Shown here: in pieces, positions 1 to 8,505 of the stretch
How the letters are laid out: every line of letters starts with the position of its first letter
Numbering within the stretch: the stretch's first letter is position 1
NCBI RefSeq assembly: GCF_007827695.1
Contig: NZ_VITA01000006.1
Coordinates: 1 to 64,000 of the forward strand
DNA from: Sinorhizobium medicae
GTDB lineage: Bacteria > Pseudomonadota > Alphaproteobacteria > Rhizobiales > Rhizobiaceae
DNA: 64,000 nucleotides
Direction: 5' to 3'
Notes under the pieces: generated by a model
Database searches by the model: none
What the model was told of the DNA's origin: nothing
The model's input: only the letters and a program-made list of their open reading frames with translations
Position numbers and translations under genes: made by a program

Positions 1-25
1 CCAAATCAAAAACAAACGCCAAGCA

Positions 26-51
26 AAAAAGCCCCCATACGGGGGCTTTTT
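26..51. terminator. bidirectional intrinsic terminator
   Basis: A perfect inverted repeat has arms AAAAAGCCCCC and GGGGGCTTTTT around an ATAC loop. It is flanked by A-rich sequence on the left and a T run on the right, so it can terminate transcription from either side. It probably serves a gene outside the window. Nothing else was recognised in positions 1-101. Confidence 0.85.
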
Positions 52-119
52 GCGCTTCTGATCCATCCTCAATCTCGGTAGTGAGCGCGTCCGAAGCGTT
101 CTGACCTTGCCCCCAAGTT

Positions 120-819
120 TTATCCAGTTTTGAGTTCGCTCGAGCGGTTTTGGGTTGCTGTATTCGGGCGGTAGCGACGGGATGCGGTGCGGAGCCATTC
201 CGGCTGCAGCACCGCATCCCGTCGCGGGTTGATTGTCTGAGCGAACTCGGCAGGTGTCATCCAGCCGAGTCCGGAGTGTGGTCGATGATCGTTGTAATCG
301 CTGCGCCAGTTTGAAAGCGCTGATCGAGCATGGGTCAGGGACGAGAAGAGCGTTTCATTCAGGAACTCGTCTCGCAGCCGCCCATTGAAGCTTTCGACGA
401 AGGCGTTCTGGATCGGTTTGCCCGGTGCGATGTAGTGCCATTCCACCTTGGTCCGATCGGTCAATTGCAGGATCGCGTTGCTGGTGAACTCACTGCATTG
501 TCGCTGACGATCATCTTCGGCTTGCCTCGTTTCTCGATCATCCGGTCCAGCTCACGGGCAACCCGCAGGCCGGAAAGGGACGTATCGGCGACGAGTGGCA
601 GGCACTCCCTGGTGCAATCGTCAACGACCGTAAGTACCCGGAACCTTCGACCATCGGTGAGTTGATCCGACACGAAGTCCAGTGACCAACGATCATTGGC
701 GGCAAGCGGGATCAGCATCGGTGCACGTGTGCCTATCGCTCGTTTCCGGCCGCCGCGCTTGCGCACCCGTCAGCTTCTCTTCACGGTAGAGCCGAAAGAG
801 CAGTGTGTGGTTCACAAGG
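120..819 (-). pseudogene. IS3-family transposase OrfB, 3' part with two frameshifts
   Basis: On the minus strand this encodes the rve-type integrase core of an IS3/IS407-group OrfB, recognisable from NDRWSLDFVSDQ, TVVDDCTRE, IVSDN and [13 protein letters not shown]. These blocks supply the DDE catalytic residues. Two breaks are visible. One extra G near 766 disrupts the EEKLT-VRKRGGRK junction. A missing C/G near 496 breaks the SDNGSEFTS motif into SDNAVSS, so the downstream part reads as a separate ORF (120-464). The 5' end stops at the inner IS insertion at 820-825. It cannot make an active transposase. Confidence 0.85.
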
Positions 820-825
820 TGACCC
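820..825. repeat. target-site duplication, left copy (TGACCC)
   Basis: TGACCC lies directly before the left end of the inner insertion sequence. The identical hexamer follows its right end at 2757-2762. Removing the inner element and one copy restores the reading ...REGH-LVNH... of the IS3 OrfB, which confirms the junction. Confidence 0.85.
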
Positions 826-2756
826 TGTAGAGCGACAATCTGGCTGAGATCCGCATTGCCTCGCCTGAACTGCTCCCTGAGAATGGGTTATTGCCTCATC
901 TAAATTGCTCCCGACGAATCAACCTCGGGAGCTGTGATGAGGAAGGTAAGCATGGCGACACGTGCGGAATTGGTTGCGGCGATCAGTTGTCGCTATGTAT
1001 TAGGTGGGCGGGCCGAGAAGGCGAGGATGTTAGACGAGTTCGTGGCGCTCACGGGCTTTCACCGCAAGCATGCGATGCGACTGCTGCGAGGAGACCGCGA
1101 ACCGGCGAAGGGTGGTCCTCGGCCAGGGCGCCGGGTTTACGGCGATGACGTGCGGGCAGCGCTCGTCGGTGTTTGGGAGGCGTCGGATCGAATTTGCGGC
1201 AAGCGACTACACCCCCTGTTGCCAACACTGATCGAAGCGATGGAACGTCATGGACACGGCGATATGAATTGCGAGACGCGCCGGCAACTCTTGGCGATGA
1301 GCCCAGCGACGATTGATCGGGTCCTCAAGGAGATCAAAGCGAGCGCCACGGGTCCGCGGCGCCGGAAAGGGTCAACAGCGATACGGCGTAGTGTTCCCGT
1401 TCGAACCTTCTCGGATTGGGATGACCCCGCACCCGGCTTTGTCGAGGCTGATCTCGTTTCTCATTCCGGCCCGTACGCGAGGGGTGCCTTCTCTCAAACG
1501 CTGGTGTTGACCGATATAGCCACGGGCTGGACGGAATGCGCGCCGCTGCTGGTTCGCGAGCAAACGGTACTGATCACTGCGTTGGCCGAACTGCGCAAGT
1601 TGCTGCCGTTCCCGCTGCTGGGCTTCGACACCGACAACGACAGTGTATTCATGAACGAGAGTGTTCATGAGTATTGCTTGCGCGATAATATCGAGCTCAC
1701 CCGTTGCCGCCCCTACCGAAAGAATGATCAGGCATTTGTCGAGCAGAAGAATGGCGCGATCGTGCGCAAGATCGTTGGATACCGACGCTTCGAGGGGCTG
1801 CGAGCCACTCGGGAACTGGCCAAGCTTTATTCGTCAATGCGGTTGTTCGTGAATTTCTTTCAGCCATCATTCAAGCTGAAAGAAAAGCACCGTGACGGAG
1901 CCAAGGTGGTCAAGCGCTATCATCGTCCCGCCACGCCCTATCAGCGGCTGCTTGACGACCCACGCACGCCGGAGGATACATGCCTTCGGCTCAAGGCGAT
2001 GTACCTGACACTCGATCCGGTCCGGCTGCTCCGCGACATACGCCTGGCACAAACGAGATTGGTCGAAATTGCTGACAAGCCTGATGGTTCGCCTGCCACC
2101 GACGGCGAGGCATTACCGCTCGAAGACTTTCTGTCTGGCTTACGGATTGCTTGGCGTGGTGGTGAAGTGAAACCGACTGCCCGCTCCAAGCCAGCGGCCA
2201 AGCGAGAGCGGCGGAGGCCCGATCCTCTACTCGCCGTCACTGCCGAACTCGAGGAATGGTTCGAGGCGGAGCCTTGGCGAACTTCGCGAGAGTTGCTTGA
2301 ACGCTTGCAGGTCAAATACCCCGGCGTGTATCCCGACCGCCTCATTCGGACCGTGCAGCGTCGAATGAAGATCTGGCGCAGTACACAGGCCAATGCGCTG
2401 GTGTTCGGGCCATTCGCCGATGTCGCGCGGCAGACGCAAATCGTAGAGGTCGTGCAGTGAGATCGTTACCGACCAATACCGGTTCGGCATCCGCGCTCAT
2501 ACCGCCAGGTTGGCCTTCGACAACCCGACCCTACGCAAAACATGATGACCGCCCGCGAAGCCGCCCGCTCGCTACAGCGCTATTGAGGGCGCGCTCGCGA
2601 GCGGCTTCGCTACCTCCGTCACCTGCACCAGGTGCGGGGACACGATCGGAACAACCCGTGAGGCATTCGAGAACATCCGAGTGAGGCAACGGCATTATTC
2701 TCTGGGAACACTCTTGGGTGAGGCAATACGCGTCTCATCTTGGTTGTCGCGCTGCA
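826..2756 (+). mobile_element. intact 1.93-kb insertion sequence of IS481/IS1202 (formerly ISNCY) type
   Basis: The ends are imperfect inverted repeats of about 40 bp: left TGTAGAGCGACAATC, right (minus strand) TGCAGCGCGACAACC, with matching TGAGA and ATTGCCTC blocks further in. The ends are 5'-TG...CA-3' and a 6-bp target duplication flanks it. Subterminal copies of TTGCCTC recur at 856 and 891 on the left, and as GAGGCAA at 2720 and 2683 on the right. The spacing is about 35-37 bp at both ends, which suggests repeated transposase binding sites. The element carries one transposase gene and is inserted into the orfB of an older IS3 element. Family assignment is from recalled architecture, not a search. 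Confidence 0.8.
937..2460 (+). CDS. DDE transposase of IS481/IS1202-type element
   Basis: A 507-residue transposase with an N-terminal helix-turn-helix region (about 1-110, basic, GFHRKHAMRLLRG) and a central integrase-type catalytic core. Candidate acidic residues are D in VEADLV, D in LGFDTDND, and E in AFVEQKNG. The C-terminal third is basic and linker-like. GTG at 934, ATG at 937 and ATG at 952 are all possible starts; a GGGAG lies 5 bases before 937 and an AGGAAGG before 952. The frame is uninterrupted and the element has intact ends and a target duplication, so it may still be mobile. Transposase alone is encoded; there are no passenger genes. Confidence 0.8.
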   Translation: MRKVSMATRAELVAAISCRYVLGGRAEKARMLDEFVALTGFHRKHAMRLLRGDREPAKGGPRPGRRVYGDDVRAALVGVWEASDRICGKRLHPLLPTLIEAMERHGHGDMNCETRRQLLAMSPATIDRVLKEIKASATGPRRRKGSTAIRRSVPVRTFSDWDDPAPGFVEADLVSHSGPYARGAFSQTLVLTDIATGWTECAPLLVREQTVLITALAELRKLLPFPLLGFDTDNDSVFMNESVHEYCLRDNIELTRCRPYRKNDQAFVEQKNGAIVRKIVGYRRFEGLRATRELAKLYSSMRLFVNFFQPSFKLKEKHRDGAKVVKRYHRPATPYQRLLDDPRTPEDTCLRLKAMYLTLDPVRLLRDIRLAQTRLVEIADKPDGSPATDGEALPLEDFLSGLRIAWRGGEVKPTARSKPAAKRERRRPDPLLAVTAELEEWFEAEPWRTSRELLERLQVKYPGVYPDRLIRTVQRRMKIWRSTQANALVFGPFADVARQTQIVEVVQ

Positions 2757-2762
2757 TGACCC
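2757..2762. repeat. target-site duplication, right copy (TGACCC)
   Basis: Second copy of the hexamer at 820-825, directly after the right end of the inner insertion sequence. Confidence 0.85.
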
Positions 2763-3148
2763 TCACGCCTGAGCAGCACATGAAGGCGTCGATATCCAAA
2801 GCGGCGGCGTTCATGCGCCAGCGCCTTCATCCGCTCGCGAAGGCTATGGTCATCGCTGCGCCTGGTTTCATAACGGATCGTCATCCGGCAAAAGCCGATG
2901 GCTTTACACGCCGCCGCATTGTCGAGCATCGCTTCTGCCAGAAGCCGTTTCAGCTTCGTGTTCTCGTCTTCCAGCGTCTTCAGCCGCTTGGCTTCGGATA
3001 CGTCCATGCCGCCGAACTTGGCCTTCCATTTATAGATGCTGGCATCGCTGACGCCGTGCTTGCGGCAACGCTCCGAGACGGGCGTGCCAGCCTCGTGCTC
3101 CTTCCAAATGGTGATGATTTGTTCGTCTGTGAAACGGTTGCTCTTCAT
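2763..3148 (-). pseudogene. IS3-family OrfA fused to start of OrfB (5' part of interrupted transposase)
   Basis: It starts MKSNRFTDEQII, the usual beginning of IS407-group OrfA, with the helix-turn-helix (GVSDASIYKWKAKFGGMDVSE) and the leucine-zipper segment (ENTKLKRLLAEAMLD). OrfA should then continue to its own stop and OrfB should start in the -1 frame. Here the reading jumps directly from LDNAA to ACKAIGFCRMTIRYE of OrfB, so the junction region with the programmed frameshift site has been deleted in frame. The ORF ends where the inner IS inserted, after VLLRREGH. Confidence 0.85.
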
Positions 3149-3371
3149 TCTCTGGTCCTCTCAACGGTCCAGAGCTTACTTCAAAATGGATTATTTCAAC
3201 GGGGCAAGGTCACTCGCGATTGTCGCGGCGAAGATATGGCTGCCCACTTTGTCAACATGACCTAAGTTTCTCGAAAATGCCTCCGACAAGCCGAACGCCT
3301 CAGATTGTCGTGACCCGTTCGATCGCCTATGCAAGAATTTAAAAAGTCTAATCGCACGTCACAGGATTACA

Positions 3372-4373
3372 ATGAAAACGACTACATTGATCGAGGTGCA
3401 CTCGGATCTTGGCTTGCAGATGATCAAGGCCCGAGTAGTCGAACGTTCGTTGCCGTTCGTTGAGAAGTCCGATGGACTGATCATACATTTGCCGCTGGGT
3501 CAAATTCACGCTTTCGGGGAAAATGGCGGCTTGCGACTGACGCTTCATGCAAGTGATCACATGAAGCTACACCTCCTCCAGGAAGCGGTCGATCACCGTC
3601 TCGACGAAGCGGCTGTTGCCCTTGACCGCCGATGGTCGCTGACCAAGCTAGGGCTTGTTCCGCCGAATTTGACCTTCGCGATAGTGGAGTCCTGTGAGCG
3701 CGTCCGTCCGTCCTACTATCGGGTGCGACTTTCCGGAGCTTCACTTGAACGTTTCTCTCGTGATGGTCTGCATTTCCGGCTGCTGTTCCCATCCGAAAAC
3801 CATATTGGTCAATGGCCGGTCATTTCGGAAAGCGGGCGCGTGGAATGGCCCGGCGGCATAAGTGAATGGCATCGGCCGGTCTATACGACCCGCAGTGTCA
3901 ATCTGGAAAAAGGCACCCTCGACTTTGACGTCTTCGCGCATGAAGGAGGGCGCGTAACCGAATGGTGCAAGACGTTGCATCCGGGAATGGACGCGGCCAT
4001 CATGGGGCCGGGAGGAGAGTGGCTGCCAGACGCGCGATGGATTGCATTGTTTGGCGATGAGACCGCGCTGCCGGCAATCGCCCGCATATTGGAAAGCCTT
4101 CCCGAGGAGACCAGTGGTGTAGCGACTATCCTCATATCTGACGCGGGTGATGTGCAGCACCTCAACACGACAAGTAGCGTGGCCGTCCGATGGCTGGTGC
4201 GCGGCGATGGCATATCGCTGCTCGACGAATTGAAAAAGCTTCGAATTCCGGACGTCGATCGTTTTGTCTGGATTGCGAGCGAGCGATCCGAGGTCAATGA
4301 GGCTCGGAATATTTTGGTTGCTCGCGGCATTCAAAGGGCGGAGATGCGTGTGGCATCCTACTGGTCTCGTTAA
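3372..4373 (+). CDS. siderophore-interacting protein (FAD/NAD(P)H ferric-siderophore reductase)
   Basis: A 333-residue cytoplasmic flavoprotein. It has an N-terminal DUF2218-like domain (about 1-90), an FAD-binding barrel (about 105-215) with the flavin motif RPVYTTR at 168-174, and a C-terminal NAD(P)H-binding domain with GDETALPA at 228-235 and the typical AxYW ending (ASYWSR). Such enzymes (ViuB/YqjH family) reduce Fe(III) in imported siderophores and release the iron. It precedes the TonB receptor gene by about 150 bases and the ABC importer lies just beyond, so it is the intracellular step of this uptake set. Start ATG with an AGGA 7 bases upstream. No clear RirA or Irr box was found upstream. 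Confidence 0.9.
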   Translation: MKTTTLIEVHSDLGLQMIKARVVERSLPFVEKSDGLIIHLPLGQIHAFGENGGLRLTLHASDHMKLHLLQEAVDHRLDEAAVALDRRWSLTKLGLVPPNLTFAIVESCERVRPSYYRVRLSGASLERFSRDGLHFRLLFPSENHIGQWPVISESGRVEWPGGISEWHRPVYTTRSVNLEKGTLDFDVFAHEGGRVTEWCKTLHPGMDAAIMGPGGEWLPDARWIALFGDETALPAIARILESLPEETSGVATILISDAGDVQHLNTTSSVAVRWLVRGDGISLLDELKKLRIPDVDRFVWIASERSEVNEARNILVARGIQRAEMRVASYWSR

Positions 4374-4523
4374 TTCCCTTGTTCTGTTTCAGAGAAGAGT
4401 TGTGATGTGGTGCAAAACTGCAACCACCGCGGATAGTCAAATCAGATTGCGAAAAGTGGATTGATCTACTCATCTTTTGTCCATAATTGTCCTTTTGCTA
4501 GGGGTTACCAATGTGAGGGGATA

Positions 4524-6662
4524 ATGACATTTTCTAAGAGATTGCAGCCGTTTCTTGGCTGCACGGCAATCGCAATCGTCGCAACGGCAGTATCGATCGG
4601 GCCAGGCACGCGCATTGCGATGGCTCAGGACGCGACGCCGAGCGATGAGGATGCCGCGACGACGCTGGCGCCGATTATCATCACTGGCGAGAAATTCGGC
4701 CGTGATCAGTTCACCACCTTCACCAGTGTCGAGGTTTTCACAGGCGGAGAACTTCACGATCTCGTCCGACCGACACTCAATGATGCGCTGAACAGCTCAC
4801 CCAACATCCGTGCCTTCATGAGTGGCAGAGGTAATTCCGACATTGTCATCCGCGGTTTGAGCTCGGAGGGTGTAACGGCTCCGAGCCGCTCGAACCCGGT
4901 GATTTCGGTGGTCGTGGACGGCGCAGAACAGGGTGTCGAGGCAACCCGGCGCGGGACGCGAGGCCTCTGGGACGTCGAGCAGGTCGAAGTATTGCGTGGT
5001 CCGCAATCTACGCTTCAGGGACGCAACGCGCTCGCGGGATCCGTCATCATCAAGACGAAAGATCCGACTTATACCCCCGAAGCCAGTATTGAAGGCCTGA
5101 TCGGAACCGACGAGTACAAATCCGGCGCCTTTGCCGTTTCGGCGCCGATCGTCGAAGACGAGCTGGCATTTCGTATCTCCGGGCAAATCTTTCGCCGGGA
5201 CAACGACATCGACTATGTCGATCCGTCCATTTCGGACGTGGGCGAAGAGGAGTTCGAGGAAATTCGCGGCAAGCTGCTCTGGGAGCCTGCAGAAATACCG
5301 GGCCTCCGGGGGCTGTTTACCGTTAGCCGTACGCATGACAAACCGGCATGGGCTCTGGTGAGCGGTCCCGATTTCTTCGCCAGACGATTCGATGATACGA
5401 CTGCAGAACGGCGCGATACTTACGTTAACCGCTACATCGCCGACCTGACCTACGAGATCAACGAGGACTGGAAGATTCAGTCGATTACGTCGTTCGTAGA
5501 CACGGACGTGGAGATTACTTCTCCTCAAACGCCGACGCTTCAACAGTTCCAACTCATCCGTGATGACACACGCGAGGGCGGAGACTTCTCCCAGGATATC
5601 CGTCTCACTTACGGATCGGCGGAGTCTCAATTTTCGGGCGTCTTCGGTCTTTTCGCAGGCCGATCCACCTTCGATCTCGACTCGAACATCCGGGTGGTGG
5701 CAGATCCAGTCACCCCGTTCATCTTGCCGTTCCAGCAGCTACAGGCGAAGAACAAGAGCGAGACGACCGCTCTGTACGCGGACACCCGCTACGAGTTTGT
5801 CGATCGATGGACGCTGCTGGCCGGCGGTCGGCTGGTCCATGACAAGGTCTCGGCCAACTACACGGGCAGCCTGCTGGACGCCTCCACCTTCGGATATGTT
5901 CCGCTTACGGAGAACAATTCGGTCTCAAACACCGAATTCCTGCCCAAGATCGGCCTTGCCTTTGAACTCGACGAGAACCAGAATCTCGCCGCTACCATCA
6001 GTAAAGGCTACCGCCCGGGCTATTCGGAACTCATTATCGGCACGACCGACATCAATACGGTCAGGCCGGAATCTCTCTGGGCCTATGAACTTGCTTATCG
6101 TTCCAAGTGGCTGGAGGACCGTCTGCAGGTGAACGGGAACGTCTTCTACTACGATTACACGAACCAGCAGGTTCCAATCGAATTCGATCCTCGCTTCCCA
6201 GCCCAGACGATCAGTCTCAATGCAGCCGAATCTCATTCCTATGGTGCCGAAATCGAAGTTCGTTACGGCTTCGATTCTGGCCTAGAGCTCTTCTCTGGGC
6301 TCGGCCTCATGAAGTCGAAGTTTGATAAGGGCGACTTCAAGGGCAAGGAATTTCCCGAAGCGCCATCGCTCACCGCCTCTTTCGGTGGCGTCTACAAGCA
6401 TGAAAGCGGTTTCTTCGCAGGCGGCGACGTGTCCTTCACGGACGGCTACTACAGCAAAGGCGACGTGAAGAATGTTCGTGCCCTGGATTCGTTTACTGTT
6501 GTAAATGCGAATATCGGCTACGAAAAAGACAACTTGAAGATCACTGCGTTTGCCAGGAATCTGTTCGACGAGGAATACCTGACCTCGATTTCGAGCAATG
6601 GCAACCTGGCGACCATCGGCGACGGGCGCTCGTTCGGCGTACGCGTCAACGCCACCTTCTGA
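4524..6662 (+). CDS. TonB-dependent outer-membrane siderophore receptor
   Basis: A 712-residue receptor. Residues 1-34 form a signal peptide (cleavage after AMA). A short stretch TLAPIIITGE resembles a TonB box. The plug domain follows, with NDALNSSPNIRAFMSGRG, DIVIRGL, VDGAEQG and the conserved VEVLRGPQSTLQGRNALAGSV. The rest is the 22-strand barrel ending ARNLFDEEYL...FGVRVNATF with the usual C-terminal aromatic residue. ATG 4524 is preferred over an upstream in-frame ATG at 4461 because it has GAGGGG close by and starts directly with the signal peptide. The length is normal for the family. The exact siderophore cannot be told; Fe-catecholate or hydroxamate are both possible. Confidence 0.92.
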   Translation: MTFSKRLQPFLGCTAIAIVATAVSIGPGTRIAMAQDATPSDEDAATTLAPIIITGEKFGRDQFTTFTSVEVFTGGELHDLVRPTLNDALNSSPNIRAFMSGRGNSDIVIRGLSSEGVTAPSRSNPVISVVVDGAEQGVEATRRGTRGLWDVEQVEVLRGPQSTLQGRNALAGSVIIKTKDPTYTPEASIEGLIGTDEYKSGAFAVSAPIVEDELAFRISGQIFRRDNDIDYVDPSISDVGEEEFEEIRGKLLWEPAEIPGLRGLFTVSRTHDKPAWALVSGPDFFARRFDDTTAERRDTYVNRYIADLTYEINEDWKIQSITSFVDTDVEITSPQTPTLQQFQLIRDDTREGGDFSQDIRLTYGSAESQFSGVFGLFAGRSTFDLDSNIRVVADPVTPFILPFQQLQAKNKSETTALYADTRYEFVDRWTLLAGGRLVHDKVSANYTGSLLDASTFGYVPLTENNSVSNTEFLPKIGLAFELDENQNLAATISKGYRPGYSELIIGTTDINTVRPESLWAYELAYRSKWLEDRLQVNGNVFYYDYTNQQVPIEFDPRFPAQTISLNAAESHSYGAEIEVRYGFDSGLELFSGLGLMKSKFDKGDFKGKEFPEAPSLTASFGGVYKHESGFFAGGDVSFTDGYYSKGDVKNVRALDSFTVVNANIGYEKDNLKITAFARNLFDEEYLTSISSNGNLATIGDGRSFGVRVNATF

Positions 6663-6672
6663 TTAATCTGAC

Positions 6673-6726
6673 AAGCCATTCAGGCTTCTTCAAACCCGCC
6701 AGGTTTTTCAGCCCGGCGGGTTTTCG
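6673..6726. terminator. terminator hairpins between convergent receptor and importer operons
   Basis: Two hairpins follow each other: AAGCC/GGCTT (6673-6687) and AACCCGCC/GGCGGGTT (6693-6700 and 6715-6722), the second followed by a T run on the plus strand. They separate the plus-strand receptor gene from the minus-strand ABC importer genes that converge here. Confidence 0.75.
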
Positions 6727-6728
6727 TT

Positions 6729-7535
6729 CTATAGGTCAGCGTCTTCCACCGGAACACAGATCGGAGCCTGCGTTCGCGGTTCGGTGATGATCGTCACATC
6801 GACATCGAAGACGCGCTTGACGATATCTGATGTCAAGACATCGGCCGGGGAACCTTCGGACACGATCGCACCGTGTTTTAAAAGAACCAGATTGTCAGCA
6901 TAACGTGCAGCCTGATTGAGGTCGTGCAATACTGCGACGATGGTTACGCCGCGTTCGCGAACAAGCTTTCGGGCGAGACGCAGGGTATCGATCTGATGGG
7001 AAAGGTCGAGAAAGGTTGTTGGCTCGTCGAGCAGGAGAACGCTGGTTCGTTGCGCCAGGGTCATGGCGATCCAGGCGCGCTGTCGCTGTCCGCCGGAAAG
7101 CGTATCAAATTTCTCGCCAGCGAGATCCGCCGTGTCGGTGACCGCAAGCGCCTCCTCGCAGGCTTCGTCGTCCTCCTTCGTCCATCGGCCAAACAGGGTA
7201 CGGTGAGGGTAACGGCCCTGCCTGACCAGATCCATGACCGTCATGCCTTCAGGCGCCGACTGATTTTGCGAGAGAAGTCCGATACGTTGCGCCAGTTCCT
7301 TCCGCGGAAACATCGAAATCGAGTATCCGTTGATCAGCACGGTGCCCTGTTGCGGCCGGATCAGGCCGGCAAGTGCCCTGAGTAGGGTCGATTTTCCGCA
7401 GCCATTCGGACCAAGCAGCACAGTGAAGGAAGCTTCTGGAACGGATAAGTCGAGATCTCGCAGGATAAGCCTGGCGCCATATCCGATCGAGGCAGCGCGG
7501 GTTTCAAGGATAGGAAGGGCAAGCTGTTCAGGCAT
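6729..7535 (-). CDS. iron-siderophore ABC transporter, ATP-binding protein
   Basis: A 268-residue FepC/FhuC-type ATPase that powers the two permeases encoded next to it. Walker A is GPNGCGKST, the signature is LSGGQRQR, Walker B is LLLDEPT and the switch histidine is in AVLHDLNQA, all intact. ATG 7535 overlaps the end of the upstream permease gene and has a purine-rich GGCGGAAG before it. A longer reading from 7562 would start inside that gene. It is the last gene of the minus-strand operon binding protein, permease, permease, ATPase. Confidence 0.92.
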   Translation of the reverse strand: MPEQLALPILETRAASIGYGARLILRDLDLSVPEASFTVLLGPNGCGKSTLLRALAGLIRPQQGTVLINGYSISMFPRKELAQRIGLLSQNQSAPEGMTVMDLVRQGRYPHRTLFGRWTKEDDEACEEALAVTDTADLAGEKFDTLSGGQRQRAWIAMTLAQRTSVLLLDEPTTFLDLSHQIDTLRLARKLVRERGVTIVAVLHDLNQAARYADNLVLLKHGAIVSEGSPADVLTSDIVKRVFDVDVTIITEPRTQAPICVPVEDADL

Positions 7536-8505
7536 TTTTCTTCCGCCACATGAGGTAAGCAAAGAATGGCGCGCCCAGAATAGCCGTCATCAATCCGACG
7601 GGCAGCGGCGCTGGCGTAAACAACGTGCGCGCCGCAAGGTCGGCTCCGACCACCAGAAGTCCGCCGGCAAGCGCGGTGACCGGCAGCATGAGACCGTGGG
7701 AATGCCCTACGAGCGCGCGAGCAATGTGCGGTGCGATCAGACCAACGAATGCCACCAGACCTGCCGCAGCGACTGCGGCGCCAGACAGGACAGCGCAAAG
7801 GACGAACATGACGGCTCGGATCAGTTCTACTGGTTGCCCCCGCGCCCTTGCGGTCTCGTCCCCCAGGATAAGCAGGTCCATTTCCCGCGCGATCAGGGCA
7901 CTGCCCGCTATGCCTATCGTGAGCCATGTCGCGAGGGTACGGATTTTATCCCAGGTGCTGTTGTAGATGCTGCCGGAAAGCCAGACCATCGCTCGCTGCA
8001 CGGCCTGGGGGTTTCCGAAGGTGGAGATGAAGTTTGCGCCGGCCCCGGCTAGCGAACTGAGGCCGATGCCGATGAGAATGATGCGCAGCGAAGAACTGCC
8101 GCTGTTCCATGACAAGGCATAGATCGCGAGGGACATTGTGAGGGCTCCGGCAAATGCCAGCCACGAAAGCAGGTGTGTGGGAGGCACCTCGAACCTGACG
8201 ATGACAATGACCGCTGCAAGGGCAGCGCCGGCATTGACACCGATCAGACCCGGTTCCGCCAATGGATTTCGCAACACCGACTGGGCAATCATACCCGCAG
8301 TGGCAAGCGATGCGCCAACAAGGAAGCCCAAAATAACCCTTGGAAGACGAATATCGCGGATAATCTGTATGGACTGTGCATCCGCCGCCGGGCTGTCGGT
8401 GAGGACTGCAAGGATTTGTGCGATGCTGACATGGTGGTCACCAATCGCAAGCGCCAAGAACAGTATGACGACCGAAAAGCCCGATAGGATGAGAACGCTT
8501 CGCAT
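7528..8505 (-). CDS. iron-siderophore ABC transporter, permease (FecCD family)
   Basis: A 325-residue hydrophobic FecCD/BtuC-type permease with about ten membrane segments and the family motifs GDHHVSIAQ near the N-terminus, LPRVILGFLVGASLATAG, NPLAEPGLIGVNAGAA and FVGLIAPHIARALVG (the coupling region). Its ATG at 8505 overlaps the TGA of the preceding permease gene, indicating translational coupling. Works as a pair with the 8505-9527 permease. Confidence 0.92.
   Translation of the reverse strand: MRSVLILSGFSVVILFLALAIGDHHVSIAQILAVLTDSPAADAQSIQIIRDIRLPRVILGFLVGASLATAGMIAQSVLRNPLAEPGLIGVNAGAALAAVIVIVRFEVPPTHLLSWLAFAGALTMSLAIYALSWNSGSSSLRIILIGIGLSSLAGAGANFISTFGNPQAVQRAMVWLSGSIYNSTWDKIRTLATWLTIGIAGSALIAREMDLLILGDETARARGQPVELIRAVMFVLCAVLSGAAVAAAGLVAFVGLIAPHIARALVGHSHGLMLPVTALAGGLLVVGADLAARTLFTPAPLPVGLMTAILGAPFFAYLMWRKKNA

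Larger units (their letters stand above)
102..3212 (-). mobile_element. decayed IS3-family (IS407-group) insertion sequence, interrupted by a second IS
   Basis: The terminal inverted repeats are visible: the left end starts TGACCTTGCCCC at 102 and the right end, read on the minus strand, starts with the same TGACCTTGCCCC at 3212. Further inward both ends share ATCCA-TTTTGA blocks. Without the inner insertion the element would be about 1.17 kb, a little short for the group. The transposase reads on the minus strand in two parts, 2763-3148 (orfA plus the start of orfB) and 120-819 (rest of orfB). It has lost a stretch at the orfA/orfB junction and carries at least two single-base frameshifts. 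The 4-bp direct repeats expected of IS407-type elements are not seen (GTTC left, CTCG right), so flanks may have been rearranged. Confidence 0.85.

Noticed and set aside
2461..2756. Short ORF (2457-2684) downstream of the transposase
   Set aside because: It overlaps the end of the IS, has no start signal or likeness to any family, and is probably the non-coding IS tail.
3213..4523. RirA (IRO) or Irr box upstream of iron genes
   Set aside because: No convincing TGA-N9-TCA or Irr-type palindrome was found in the leaders of the reductase, receptor or binding-protein genes.
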